Part shown: positions 6,601 to 14,402 of the stretch, one piece after another
How positions within the stretch are numbered: the first letter of the stretch is position 1
How the letters are laid out: the number at the start of each line of letters is the position of its first letter
NCBI GenBank assembly: GCA_028723145.1
Contig: JAQYFM010000064.1
Span: forward strand, 1 to 19,002
Direction of reading: 5' to 3'
Length of the DNA stretch: 19,002 bases
Origin: Spirochaetales bacterium
GTDB taxonomy: Bacteria; Spirochaetota; Spirochaetia; Sphaerochaetales; Sphaerochaetaceae
Program-made: the position numbers and the translations under genes
The notes under the pieces: generated by a model
The model's database searches: none
Seen by the model: the letters and a program-made list of their open reading frames with translations, nothing else
Told to the model about the DNA's origin: nothing

Positions 6601-8115
6601 ATGAGTCACGTAATCGAAATGATTGGAATTCGTAAAGAATTCCCAGGTATCGTTGCTAACGACAATATTACTTTACAAGTTGAAGAGGGAGAAATCCACG
6701 CTATTTTAGGTGAAAATGGTGCGGGTAAATCTACTCTTATGTCTATCCTCTTTGGTCTTTATCATGCTGATAAAGGTGTTATTAAAGTAAGAGGTAAAGA
6801 AGTTAATATCAAGAGCCCAAATGACGCTTTTGACCTTGGTATTGGAATGGTACACCAGCACTTCCAGCTGGTACATAATTTTACAGTTGCAGAAAATATC
6901 ATCCTTGGTAAAGAGGGTGGCTTTGTTTATGATATCAAAACTGCATCTAAAAAGATAAAAGAGATATCTGAACGTTATGGCCTTGCTATTGAGCCAGATA
7001 TGGTAATTGAGGATATCACTGTTGGTATGCAACAGCGTGTTGAAATTCTCAAGATGCTTTACAGGGATGCCGATATACTTATCTTTGATGAACCAACAGG
7101 TGTATTAACACCTCAGGAAATCAAAGAGTTGATGCAGATAATGAAGAACCTCATTAAAGAGGGTAAATCAATTATTCTTATTACTCATAAGCTTGATGAA
7201 ATTAAAGAAGTAGCAGATCGCTGTACTGTCATCAGACGAGGTAAATACATCGGAGTTGTAGATGTTAAGAGTACAAGTGTTGATGAAATGGCGGCAATGA
7301 TGGTTGGGCGTCCTGTTAGCTTTAAAGTTGAAAAAAAGCCAGTTGAATTAAAAGACACTGTATTAGAAGTAAAGAATCTCAATGTTAAGAATGCAAAGGG
7401 TGTTCTTGGCGTTAAGGATTTCTCTCTATCTGTTAAAGGTGGTGAAATAGTTGGTATCGCAGGTGTCGATGGAAATGGTCAAAGTGAGTTAATTGAAGCC
7501 ATCACAGGTCTTAGAAAAATTGAGAGTGGTAGTGTTACTCTTTGTGGAAAAGATATTACTCACATGTCAATTTTAGAGAGAAATGAGCTTGGCCTTGGGC
7601 ACATTCCTGAAGATAGACAAAAGAGAGGATTAGTTCTTTCTGCACCACTTACTACCAACATGGTAATTAAAGAGTTCTACAAACCAAGATTTGGTAAAAA
7701 CGGTATCTTGCAGAAGAAAGAGATTGATGAATATACCCAGAATATTATCGAGAAGTTCGATGTTCGTTCTGGTGAAGGTAAGGATTCCCTAGCTGGTAAA
7801 CTCTCTGGTGGTAACCAGCAGAAGGCTATTATTGGTCGTGAGGTTACATCAAATCCTGAACTTCTAATCGCAGTCCAGCCAACTCGTGGTCTTGATGTAG
7901 GTGCTATTGAGTTTATTCATAAACAGCTTGTCCAGCAGCGTGATAAGGGTAAGGCAGTCCTTCTCGTATCCTTCGAGCTTGATGAAATTTTCAATCTTTC
8001 AGATAGAATTGCTGTTATTAATGCAGGTCGTTTAATTGATATCGTAAATACAAAGGATACCGATGTTAACTCTGTAGGTCTTATGATGGCAGGTATTAAG
8101 AAGGAGGAAGCATAA
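6601..8115 (+). CDS. Twin-domain nucleoside ABC transporter ATP-binding protein (YufO/RfuB-like)
   Basis: A 504-residue ATPase with two fused nucleotide-binding domains, the sugar/nucleoside (RbsA/YufO) architecture. In domain 1, Walker A is GENGAGKST (37-45), Walker B is LIFDEP (160-165) and the switch is His196, with a modified signature, VGMQQR. In domain 2, the P-loop is degenerate (GVDGNGQSE, 288-296, Gln for Lys), the signature is LSGGN (401-405), and Gln replaces the catalytic Glu in AVQPTRGLD. These are normal features of this family and leave one working ATP site. The start chosen is ATG 6601, preceded by GGAG (6592-6595) at 5 bases. An upstream in-frame ATG (6538) lies inside the hairpin of 6525-6555 and would add an unfamilial peptide. 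Confidence 0.93.
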   Translation: MSHVIEMIGIRKEFPGIVANDNITLQVEEGEIHAILGENGAGKSTLMSILFGLYHADKGVIKVRGKEVNIKSPNDAFDLGIGMVHQHFQLVHNFTVAENIILGKEGGFVYDIKTASKKIKEISERYGLAIEPDMVIEDITVGMQQRVEILKMLYRDADILIFDEPTGVLTPQEIKELMQIMKNLIKEGKSIILITHKLDEIKEVADRCTVIRRGKYIGVVDVKSTSVDEMAAMMVGRPVSFKVEKKPVELKDTVLEVKNLNVKNAKGVLGVKDFSLSVKGGEIVGIAGVDGNGQSELIEAITGLRKIESGSVTLCGKDITHMSILERNELGLGHIPEDRQKRGLVLSAPLTTNMVIKEFYKPRFGKNGILQKKEIDEYTQNIIEKFDVRSGEGKDSLAGKLSGGNQQKAIIGREVTSNPELLIAVQPTRGLDVGAIEFIHKQLVQQRDKGKAVLLVSFELDEIFNLSDRIAVINAGRLIDIVNTKDTDVNSVGLMMAGIKKEEA

Positions 8116-9326
8116 TGAAGGATAAAGTATTAAATAAACCTCTTGAAGCAAAGAAGGCATCTCCTCTTCTTGTTTCCATCTCAGCTGTTATTATAGGAAT
8201 GCTCGCAGGATGTTTATTAATTTTGTTAATTGGAAAGGATCCAATAAATGGATACAAAAATCTTTTTATGGGTGCTTTATCAAATAAGAGAAAGATTGGT
8301 GCTACAATTGGACTTTCAACTCAGTTAATATTTGCAGGTCTTTCTTTTTCATTTGCATATAAAACAGGACTATTTAATATTGGCGGTTCTGGCCAAATGT
8401 TAATTGGTGGTATTGTTTGTAGCTTACTTGCTCATAAACTTCCTCTTGGAATTCCAAGACCAATTTATTTAATAATTATTATCTTAGCTGCTATTTGTGC
8501 TGGTGGCTTATGGGGTTTTATTAGTGGATTTTTAAAGGCTAAGTTTAATGTACATGAGGTAGTATCATGTATCATGCTTAACTGGATTGCATATTGGGTT
8601 TGTTATGACTTTATCCCACGTTTTATCATCGATCCAACAATTGCTGTAAAGTCTGCCCCAATAGCTACAGAAAGAACACTAAGAAGTGGTATCTTTGGTG
8701 CAATCTTTGGAAAGAGTACAACAGCTAACTTAGGTTTCTTACTTGCAATAATAGCTGTAGTCCTTATTTGGTTTATTTTAAATAAAACAACACTAGGTTT
8801 TAATTTAAAAGCTGTAGGTGCAAATAAGTACTGTGCTGAATATGCAGGTATTAAGGTAAATAAGTCTATCATTATTTCAATGGCTATTTCTGGTGCACTT
8901 TGTGGCCTTGCTGGCCTTTCATATTACTGCGGCTATTCAAATATCATGGAAATGGGAAAGATGCCAAGTGAAGGCTTTGATGGTATTGCTGTATCATTAC
9001 TTGGTAACTCAACTCCTATTGGATCTTTAGTTGCGGGTCTTTTCTTTGGTATTTTGAAAAATGGTAAACTCTCTCTTGTAACTCTTGGTATCCCAACAGA
9101 GCTTGCCGATACAATTATTGCAATCATCATCTACTTTGCAGCAACAAATATACTCTTTAGAAACTTCTGGGATGGATTATTTAAGAAATCATTTGAAAAG
9201 AAGGAAGCATATTTTGCTCTTGCAGTTAATGGAGAAAAGACCATGGATCAAGTAACTCCTGAAGAGCGAAAGGAGCTGATAAAAAAAGGTAAAGAACTAA
9301 GTAAAACTTCTAAGGAGGTAAAATAA
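8115..9326 (+). CDS. Nucleoside ABC transporter permease 1 (YufP-like, BPD_transp_2 family)
   Basis: A 403-residue inner-membrane permease, half of the heterodimeric nucleoside channel. After a short basic N-terminus it has a hydrophobic helix (residues ~19-40, ISAVIIGMLAGCLLILLIG), then a periplasmic-type segment (KDPINGYKNLFMGAL) typical of YufP-like proteins. Roughly eight more helices follow. Family blocks include FSFAYKTGLFNIGGSGQ, FNVHEVVSCIMLNW and FNLKAVGANKYCAEYAGI. It ends in a ~45-residue charged cytoplasmic tail. Its ATG shares a base with the ATPase stop (TAATG), with AAGGAGG just upstream. It needs the second permease and the ATPase to function. The substrate is inferred from the neighbouring binding protein and PNP. 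Confidence 0.93.
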   Translation: MKDKVLNKPLEAKKASPLLVSISAVIIGMLAGCLLILLIGKDPINGYKNLFMGALSNKRKIGATIGLSTQLIFAGLSFSFAYKTGLFNIGGSGQMLIGGIVCSLLAHKLPLGIPRPIYLIIIILAAICAGGLWGFISGFLKAKFNVHEVVSCIMLNWIAYWVCYDFIPRFIIDPTIAVKSAPIATERTLRSGIFGAIFGKSTTANLGFLLAIIAVVLIWFILNKTTLGFNLKAVGANKYCAEYAGIKVNKSIIISMAISGALCGLAGLSYYCGYSNIMEMGKMPSEGFDGIAVSLLGNSTPIGSLVAGLFFGILKNGKLSLVTLGIPTELADTIIAIIIYFAATNILFRNFWDGLFKKSFEKKEAYFALAVNGEKTMDQVTPEERKELIKKGKELSKTSKEVK

Positions 9327-9327
9327 T

Positions 9328-10275
9328 ATGTGGGAATTAATGTTAATTATCATACCATCAGCTATTGCATATACAATGCCTCTTTTAATGGGTGCACTTG
9401 GTGGTCTTTATTCAGAACGCAGTGGTGTAACAAACCTCTGTATTGAAGGCTTAATGCTCTTTGGTTGTTTTGCTTCTGCTGCAACAATTGTAAAATTACA
9501 AGCTATTCCTGGTTTTAGTTTTAATCTTGCAATTGTAATTGGTATTTTAGTTGCAATGGTTGCTTCAACACTATTAGCAGCATTACATGCTATTGCATCA
9601 ATTAACCTTAAGGCTGACCAAACAATTTCAGGTACTGCAATTAATATGCTTTCAACAGCATTATCACTCTTCTTAGCACAGACTATTACAGGTAGTGGTA
9701 ATATCACTGTTGTTAGAGCCGTAATTAGAAGTGATGTACCAATTCTTTCAAAGATTCCAGTTCTTGGACCTCTGTTCTTCTCTGAAACATATTGGACAAC
9801 TTGGATTTGTATAGCTGTTTGGGTTATCAGTTATTTCTTACTTTATAAAACTAGTTTTGGTCTTAGACTCAGGGCTTGTGGTGAACACCCATCAGCAGTT
9901 GCATCTGCAGGTGTTAATGTTCATAAGATGAGATATATTGGAGTATTAACTTCAGGTTTACTTTCAGGACTTGGTGGTGCATGTATTCTTGTAACTTACG
10001 CAGGTGAGTACAATGCTGGATCTGGTATTAATGGACTTGGATTCTTAGCAATTGCAGCATTAATCTTTGGTCAGTGGAAGCCACTTGGAATCTTAGGTTC
10101 AACTGCATTCTTCGGGCTTTGTATGACAATTGCAAATATCGGAAGAATTCTTCCTGCATTTAGTGGTATCCCAATGGCAGTACTTGGTGCATTCCCATAC
10201 ATTGCAACACTCATTGCACTTATATTCTCATCAAAGAAGAGCGCAGCTCCTCTAGCTTCTGGTCAACCATTCTAA
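9328..10275 (+). CDS. Nucleoside ABC transporter permease 2 (YufQ-like, BPD_transp_2 family)
   Basis: A 315-residue permease, the partner of the preceding protein. It begins with a membrane segment and the family block PLLMGALGGLYSERSGVTN, followed by IEGLMLFGCFASA. Later it carries INLKADQTISGTAINMLS and FGLRLRACGEHPSAVASAG, the cytoplasmic coupling segment also seen in permease 1. About eight to nine helices are expected. It starts 1 base after the permease 1 stop, with a strong ribosome site (AAGGAGGT at 9312-9319). The close spacing and shared family motifs support a heterodimeric channel with permease 1. Nothing unusual is visible. Confidence 0.93.
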   Translation: MWELMLIIIPSAIAYTMPLLMGALGGLYSERSGVTNLCIEGLMLFGCFASAATIVKLQAIPGFSFNLAIVIGILVAMVASTLLAALHAIASINLKADQTISGTAINMLSTALSLFLAQTITGSGNITVVRAVIRSDVPILSKIPVLGPLFFSETYWTTWICIAVWVISYFLLYKTSFGLRLRACGEHPSAVASAGVNVHKMRYIGVLTSGLLSGLGGACILVTYAGEYNAGSGINGLGFLAIAALIFGQWKPLGILGSTAFFGLCMTIANIGRILPAFSGIPMAVLGAFPYIATLIALIFSSKKSAAPLASGQPF

Positions 10276-10289
10276 TTTGGAGGAATAAT

Positions 10290-11114
10290 ATGTTACTAGA
10301 CGATTTAAAACAAAGTGCTGATTACATTAAAAGTGTAACAGGTGATATCAAGTTTGATATCGCAATGGTTCTAGGCTCAGGCCTTGGTGATATGGCTGAA
10401 ACATTGGGAGAAGTAGTTTATATCCCTTATTCAGATATTCCACATTTTCCTGTATCAACAGTACCAGGACATAAAGGTCGTTTAGCAATCGGAATTTTAG
10501 AGGGTAAACGTGTTATCTGCATGCAAGGTCGTTTCCACTACTATGAGGGATGGACAATGCAACAGTGCGTTTATCCTATTCAAGTATTTAAAATGCTTGG
10601 TATTAATAATCTAATGCTTACTAATGCAGCAGGATGTGTTAATACAGCTTGGCAACCTGGTGATTTAATGGTTATTACCGACCATATTAAAATCATGGGT
10701 GACAGCCCAATGAGAGGTCCAAATTGTGATGAACTAGGCCCAAGATTCTTTGATATGAGTCACACCTATGATAAGAATCTACAACAGGTTGCGCATACAG
10801 CTGCTTCCAAATTGGGATTTTCTCTTAGAGATGGTATCTATATGCTCTTTGGGGGTCCTCAGTTTGAAACTCCTGCAGAAGTACGAATGGCTCGTATGTT
10901 AGGTGCTGATGCTGTAGGTATGTCTACTGTTCCAGAGGCAATTGCTGCAAGTCAAATGACAATGAAAGTATTAGGTATTTCTTGTCTTACAAATATGGGT
11001 GCGGGAATTTTAGATCAGCCTCTTAACCATGAAGAAGTCCTAGAGACAGGTGAAAAGGTTAAATCACGTTTCCAAGCACTAGTTAGGGAGATCGTTTCAA
11101 CTTGGCCACTGTAA
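10290..11114 (+). CDS. punA: Purine-nucleoside phosphorylase (trimeric PNP type)
   Basis: A 274-residue cytosolic enzyme that splits purine nucleosides with phosphate into free base and ribose-1-phosphate. Key positions match the trimeric inosine/guanosine family: GSGLG with Ser30, His61 (PGHKG), Arg81 and His83 in GRFHYYEG, the TNAAG block (111-115), Glu193 in GGPQFETPAEVR, Met211-Ser212 in GMSTVPE, Asn235 in TNMGAG and His247 near NHEEV. Asn235 predicts 6-oxopurine preference. It follows the transporter by 14 bases, with GGAGG at 10279-10283. Nucleosides imported by the ABC system can therefore be used at once for base salvage and ribose carbon. A terminator-like hairpin begins 20 bases after its stop. 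Confidence 0.95.
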   Translation: MLLDDLKQSADYIKSVTGDIKFDIAMVLGSGLGDMAETLGEVVYIPYSDIPHFPVSTVPGHKGRLAIGILEGKRVICMQGRFHYYEGWTMQQCVYPIQVFKMLGINNLMLTNAAGCVNTAWQPGDLMVITDHIKIMGDSPMRGPNCDELGPRFFDMSHTYDKNLQQVAHTAASKLGFSLRDGIYMLFGGPQFETPAEVRMARMLGADAVGMSTVPEAIAASQMTMKVLGISCLTNMGAGILDQPLNHEEVLETGEKVKSRFQALVREIVSTWPL

Positions 11115-11521
11115 GCGAGATTATTTTAAAGTACAACCTCTCTCCCCTTCCTGGGGAAGGAGGTTTTTTTCGTTTTATAAACGAATTTGGTAATGCGGGA
11201 TGTATTTATTATCTAATAACACCTTCTTCTATGTCTTCAATTCATAAGTTAACAGATGATGAAATGTGGTTTTTTTTAGAGGGTGGAAAAGCAGAACAGT
11301 TAGTAATTTTCCCCGATGGAAGAGAAGAACTTAGAATATTGGATAGTACGAATAGAGCTTCTCTTGTAAAGGGTAAATGCTATCAAGGGACAAAATTAGT
11401 TGATGGTGATTATGCACTGTTTTCGACAATTATGTCTCCTAAATATAATGATGATATGTATTCATCTGCTGATGAATTATTATTTACTCACCATCCAATT
11501 GCAAAGGAATTTTTAAATTGA
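11102..11521 (+). CDS. DUF985-type cupin protein
   Basis: A 139-residue small beta-barrel protein. Family-like blocks are LSPLPGEGGFFR (13-24), IYYLITPSSMSSIHKLTDDE (35-54, with His48 and Glu54), MWFFLEGG, the VKGKCYQGTKL turn (89-99) and STIMSPKYNDDMY near the end. DUF985 cupins have no settled function; a sugar-derivative ligand or epimerase-like role has been suggested for relatives. The start is TTG at 11102, inside the last codons of PNP, with AGGGAG (11085-11090) 11 bases upstream. No ATG is available before the conserved N-terminal block. It overlaps PNP by 13 bases and the next gene by 4. A terminator-like hairpin lies in its codons 12-22. Confidence 0.72.
   Translation: MATVSEIILKYNLSPLPGEGGFFRFINEFGNAGCIYYLITPSSMSSIHKLTDDEMWFFLEGGKAEQLVIFPDGREELRILDSTNRASLVKGKCYQGTKLVDGDYALFSTIMSPKYNDDMYSSADELLFTHHPIAKEFLN
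11135..11170 (+). terminator. Terminator-like hairpin embedded in the cupin gene start
   Basis: Positions 11135-11147 pair with 11153-11165 (13 positions: one T-G wobble, one C-A mismatch) around loop TTCCT. Seven T follow at 11164-11170. It sits 20 bases after the PNP stop and would end the nucleoside operon, yet it encodes the conserved PLPGEGGFF segment of the cupin. Confidence 0.6.
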
Positions 11522-12180
11522 AAAGAGTATTAATTACAGCTTCTTATTCGCCTTTAGGATATGCCATCGCTCGTGAATTCTATAGTAATGGTTATGAAGT
11601 TTATGGAACTTCAACTAAAGATAGGAGTGATGAGATAATTAAAACAATTAAGGTTGATATCACAGATGAAGAGGATATTAACAGAAGTTTATCACAAATT
11701 GATAAGCTAGATGTACTTGTGAATAATGCTGGAATCTTTACCATAGCAAACCCTGAGTGTCTAGATTCTTTCAATATCTCAAGTGTATTTGATGTTAATG
11801 TTAAAGGCTTAATGTTAGTTACCAAAAAACTATTACCACTATTAAAAGAAAGTAATGGTTCTATTGTAAATATCTCTTCAATGAATAGCCTTCATCCTGG
11901 CTTTGGAGGCACTAGCCACTATGATGCTTCAAAGGGAGCAGTGAGTGCTTTTACTCGTTCACTTGCCTCTGAAACTGGGTTAAGAGTTAATGCTATTGCT
12001 CCAGGATTAATTGCAAGAAACGATTTAATTGGGAGTGAGCTTGCAAAAAGATATGAAGGTCATAGCATTAAAGGAATGTTAAAAGTTCAGGAAATTGCCA
12101 AAACTGTATTCTTTTTAGCAACTTCAAGTGGAATTTATGGTCAAACATTGCTTCAAGATAATGGATATTGTCTTTACTAA
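11518..12180 (+). CDS. Short-chain dehydrogenase/reductase (SDR) family protein
   Basis: A 220-residue predicted NAD(P)-dependent oxidoreductase with unknown substrate. It has NNAG (69-72), Asn94 in FDVNVKG, an active-site Ser (S121 of NISSM), the YxxxK pair Tyr135/Lys139 in HYDASKG, and the RVNAIAPG block after it. The cofactor-binding glycine motif near the N-terminus is degenerate: TASYSPLG (7-14) where TGxxxGxG is normal, so cofactor binding may be altered. It uses a TTG start that overlaps the cupin stop (TTGA), with AAAGGAA about 8 bases upstream, so translation is probably coupled. No ATG lies near the expected N-terminus. At 220 residues it is slightly shorter than the ~250 of classical SDRs. 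Confidence 0.85.
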   Translation: MKRVLITASYSPLGYAIAREFYSNGYEVYGTSTKDRSDEIIKTIKVDITDEEDINRSLSQIDKLDVLVNNAGIFTIANPECLDSFNISSVFDVNVKGLMLVTKKLLPLLKESNGSIVNISSMNSLHPGFGGTSHYDASKGAVSAFTRSLASETGLRVNAIAPGLIARNDLIGSELAKRYEGHSIKGMLKVQEIAKTVFFLATSSGIYGQTLLQDNGYCLY

Positions 12181-12202
12181 TCGAGAAAGAGGACATTATA
12201 AT
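12173..12202 (+). promoter_or_regulatory. Promoter placed for a leaderless phosphoesterase mRNA
   Basis: A perfect TATAAT (12197-12202) has a TTTACT box (12173-12178) 18 bases upstream, overlapping the SDR stop region. Seven bases separate the -10 from the ATG at 12210, so transcription should start at or within a base or two of the start codon. Confidence 0.5.
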
Positions 12203-12209
12203 TTAGTGC

Positions 12210-12905
12210 ATGAAGATTTTGTGTGTTGCTGACGAAACTGATCCCCTTGTATATTCTCCTTCATCGAAAAGACTATTTGGGGATTGTGATATTGTAATCA
12301 GTGCGGGTGATCTTCCTCTTAGGTACTATGATTTCATTATGACCATCATGGGAAAACAGCTTTTCTATGTATATGGTAACCATAATCTTGAACAGTTCAA
12401 AGAAAGTATGCTAAAAGTGTCTCCGGCATCACAAGTAATTGGTAATAGAGACCAAATGCAAATAATGCCTCACTTTGGTGGTGACTTAATCGATGGTAAG
12501 TGCATCTATGATAAAAAGAGAGATTTAATCATAATGGGCTTAGGTGGGTCGATGCTCTATAACTATGGAATGAGTCAATACTCTGAGAAACAGATGAAGT
12601 GGAGGATTAATAAACTTGTACCACGTCTTTTATATAATAAGCAAAGATATGGTAGGTATGTAGATATTCTAGTTACACATTCACCTGTTTTTGGTATGGG
12701 CGATGGTGTAGATTTGTGTCACCGTGGATTTGAATGTTTTAAGGCATTCATGGAAAAATATAGGCCTAAATATTTATTACATGGCCATGTGCATCTTTTT
12801 GATGAAAACGAGAATAGGTTTCATCAATACGAAGATACAACGATTATCAATGTATATAAGAGTTTTATCATTGATGATCCAACATTGGGGAAGACGAATG
12901 GATAG
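12210..12905 (+). CDS. Calcineurin-type metallophosphoesterase family protein
   Basis: A 231-residue protein with most metallophosphoesterase motifs in order: Asp8 (VADETDP), GD at 33-34 (SAGDLP), GNHN (56-59), His157 (VTHSP) and GHVH (192-195). The first motif lacks the usual second metal ligand: DxH is here D-E-T. Either another residue coordinates the metal or activity is reduced. I recall a subfamily with this 'ADE.DPLVY' start, so it may be a family trait. The substrate is unknown (phosphodiester, nucleotide or other). No good ribosome site is in range: GAGGA at 12189-12193 is 16 bases away, fitting a leaderless mRNA. Its end overlaps the ParB-like gene by 8 bases. Confidence 0.85.
   Translation: MKILCVADETDPLVYSPSSKRLFGDCDIVISAGDLPLRYYDFIMTIMGKQLFYVYGNHNLEQFKESMLKVSPASQVIGNRDQMQIMPHFGGDLIDGKCIYDKKRDLIIMGLGGSMLYNYGMSQYSEKQMKWRINKLVPRLLYNKQRYGRYVDILVTHSPVFGMGDGVDLCHRGFECFKAFMEKYRPKYLLHGHVHLFDENENRFHQYEDTTIINVYKSFIIDDPTLGKTNG
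12887..12891 (+). promoter_or_regulatory. Ribosome binding site that fixes the start of the ParB-like gene
   Basis: GGGGA lies 6 bases before the ATG at 12898. The frame is open back to 12724, but that part overlaps the phosphoesterase coding region and adds nothing family-like. Confidence 0.6.
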
Positions 12906-13800
12906 TGTTAATAACTCTCAAGCCTTTGATGACTTTTCAAGAGCAAAGAGACGTGCGCATTTCAACTCTTTTTTCAACACACTACAGTGGAAAAATAGTG
13001 ATTTACTTTCACTATATGAAGTAACTAAAATAATTAAACCAAAGAAAGAAACATATCTTGGAATGCAGACTATTCCAGTTGATAAGATAATAGGATCAGA
13101 AGGACGCTATAGAGATTTCTCCTCTGCCTTTTTACCTAAAAAAGAGATGCTAAGAAGTAGGTGGGCTAGTATAGATGTAGCTAGAATGGAAGATGTAATC
13201 CTTCCTCCTATCTCAGTATATTCACTAGGTGGAAACTACTTTGTTAGAGATGGTAATCATAGAGTATCTGTTGCAAAAAGTATGGGCACAGAATATATCG
13301 ATGCAGAAGTAGTTGAACTTGATAGTCAAATTCCTCTTGAACCAGGAATGACATTAAAACAAATTAAGAGTAGGGCTGTTGAATATGAGAGAAATATGTT
13401 TATCTCTCAATATAACCCAACATATCTTCCTATTGATGAGATAAAGTTTACTTCCCCAGGCTCTTATCCTGAGATGGTAAATCATATATTGGTTCATAAG
13501 TATTATATTAATCAAAATAGAAAAGATGAAATATCATTCGAAGAGGCTGCAAAAAGCTGGTATAAAAATGTCTATGAGCCAATTATCAAGGAAGTAAGAA
13601 AGGATAACCTTTTATCTAATTTCCCTGGTGAAAGTGAAGCTGATTTATATATGTGGCTAGTAAGACGTTGGGACGAAAAGAAGAGACAAAAGAAGGATGC
13701 AAGTATTGAAGAAACTGTATCTGAAGCAAAAAAAGAGACAGCCAAGGGCCGCCTCAAAAGATATATAAAGAAATTTTTAGACTTCTTTTCTAAAAACTAA
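12898..13800 (+). CDS. ParB/sulfiredoxin-fold domain protein with DGNHR motif, function unknown
   Basis: A 300-residue protein. The core is a ParB/Srx-like domain at roughly 55-141, with a conditioning segment GSEGRYRDFSSAFLP (66-80) and the hallmark FVRDGNHRVSVAKS (115-128). It has a second conserved block, YNPTYLPIDEIKFTSPG (172-188), then a C-terminal part with NFPGESEADLYMWLVRRW (241-258) and a Lys-rich end. The DGNHR loop in this fold binds nucleotide in ParB (CTP) and sulfiredoxin (ATP). No helix-turn-helix for parS binding is evident and it is not next to parA, so it is not a partition protein. It overlaps the phosphoesterase by 8 bases, hinting at a linked function. Its stop abuts the stop of the convergent flavodoxin gene. 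Confidence 0.75.
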   Translation: MDSVNNSQAFDDFSRAKRRAHFNSFFNTLQWKNSDLLSLYEVTKIIKPKKETYLGMQTIPVDKIIGSEGRYRDFSSAFLPKKEMLRSRWASIDVARMEDVILPPISVYSLGGNYFVRDGNHRVSVAKSMGTEYIDAEVVELDSQIPLEPGMTLKQIKSRAVEYERNMFISQYNPTYLPIDEIKFTSPGSYPEMVNHILVHKYYINQNRKDEISFEEAAKSWYKNVYEPIIKEVRKDNLLSNFPGESEADLYMWLVRRWDEKKRQKKDASIEETVSEAKKETAKGRLKRYIKKFLDFFSKN

Positions 13801-14382
13801 TTAACAATAGCGCAAAATGCTTTCAACATATTTATCGATAACATCCCCAAGTTTATCACTTGGCCTTATTTCGTTATCTCTTCCTTCTAAGTGAACTATT
13901 CCTGCAACAGGCTGATTAGATAACCTAACTTCTGTATGTACACCATAAGGAATGTGTAAAAGAGCCATATTTTGAGCCCAATAAAGCATAGAGTCTAGTG
14001 CATGGGAGCCTTCACAAATAGAGTGAGCACAACTGGTAAAACAACCAAATAAACGACCTTCTAATCTTCGTTCTTCACACATTTTGTAAGTTTTATCTAG
14101 AAAAGCCTTCATCTCGGCAGTCATACCACCAAATCGTGTAGGCGCTCCGAGGATAATCATATCAGCTTTTTCAAGTACCTCTTCGTTTGCAATTGAAAGC
14201 TCTAAAATATCTTCTAGATACTGGTTTACCGAGTCTTTCTTTGCTGCAAGGATATGAAGATCAGGATCTTCAACTCGATAGATTCTAGCATCTACCCCAG
14301 CTTCATTAAGCTTATCTTTTAAATATGAAGCGATAATAAAGATATTTCCGCTAACAGAGTGGATGATAATATTACATCTCAT
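13801..14382 (-). CDS. WrbA-like flavodoxin-fold NAD(P)H:quinone oxidoreductase
   Basis: A 193-residue predicted FMN-binding flavoprotein. The N-terminal phosphate-binding loop is HSVSGNIFIIA (8-18), and the second flavin loop is GAPTRFGGMTAEMKAFLD (79-96), the WrbA/NQO-type signature. Such enzymes reduce quinones or similar electron acceptors with NAD(P)H in the cytoplasm. Cysteines at 102, 114, 118, 123 and 193 are more numerous than I would expect, without a clear metal motif. A ribosome site, AAGGAGG (14395-14389), is 6 bases before the ATG. It probably has its own promoter just upstream. Its stop codon is directly next to that of the opposing gene, with no room for a terminator. Confidence 0.85.
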   Translation of the reverse strand: MRCNIIIHSVSGNIFIIASYLKDKLNEAGVDARIYRVEDPDLHILAAKKDSVNQYLEDILELSIANEEVLEKADMIILGAPTRFGGMTAEMKAFLDKTYKMCEERRLEGRLFGCFTSCAHSICEGSHALDSMLYWAQNMALLHIPYGVHTEVRLSNQPVAGIVHLEGRDNEIRPSDKLGDVIDKYVESILRYC

Positions 14383-14402
14383 ATTATTCCTCCTTTTCTT
14401 TA

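Noticed and set aside
12724..12897. N-terminal extension of the ParB-like protein
   Set aside because: It is entirely inside the phosphoesterase coding region. ATG 12898 has a good ribosome site and precedes the conserved part.
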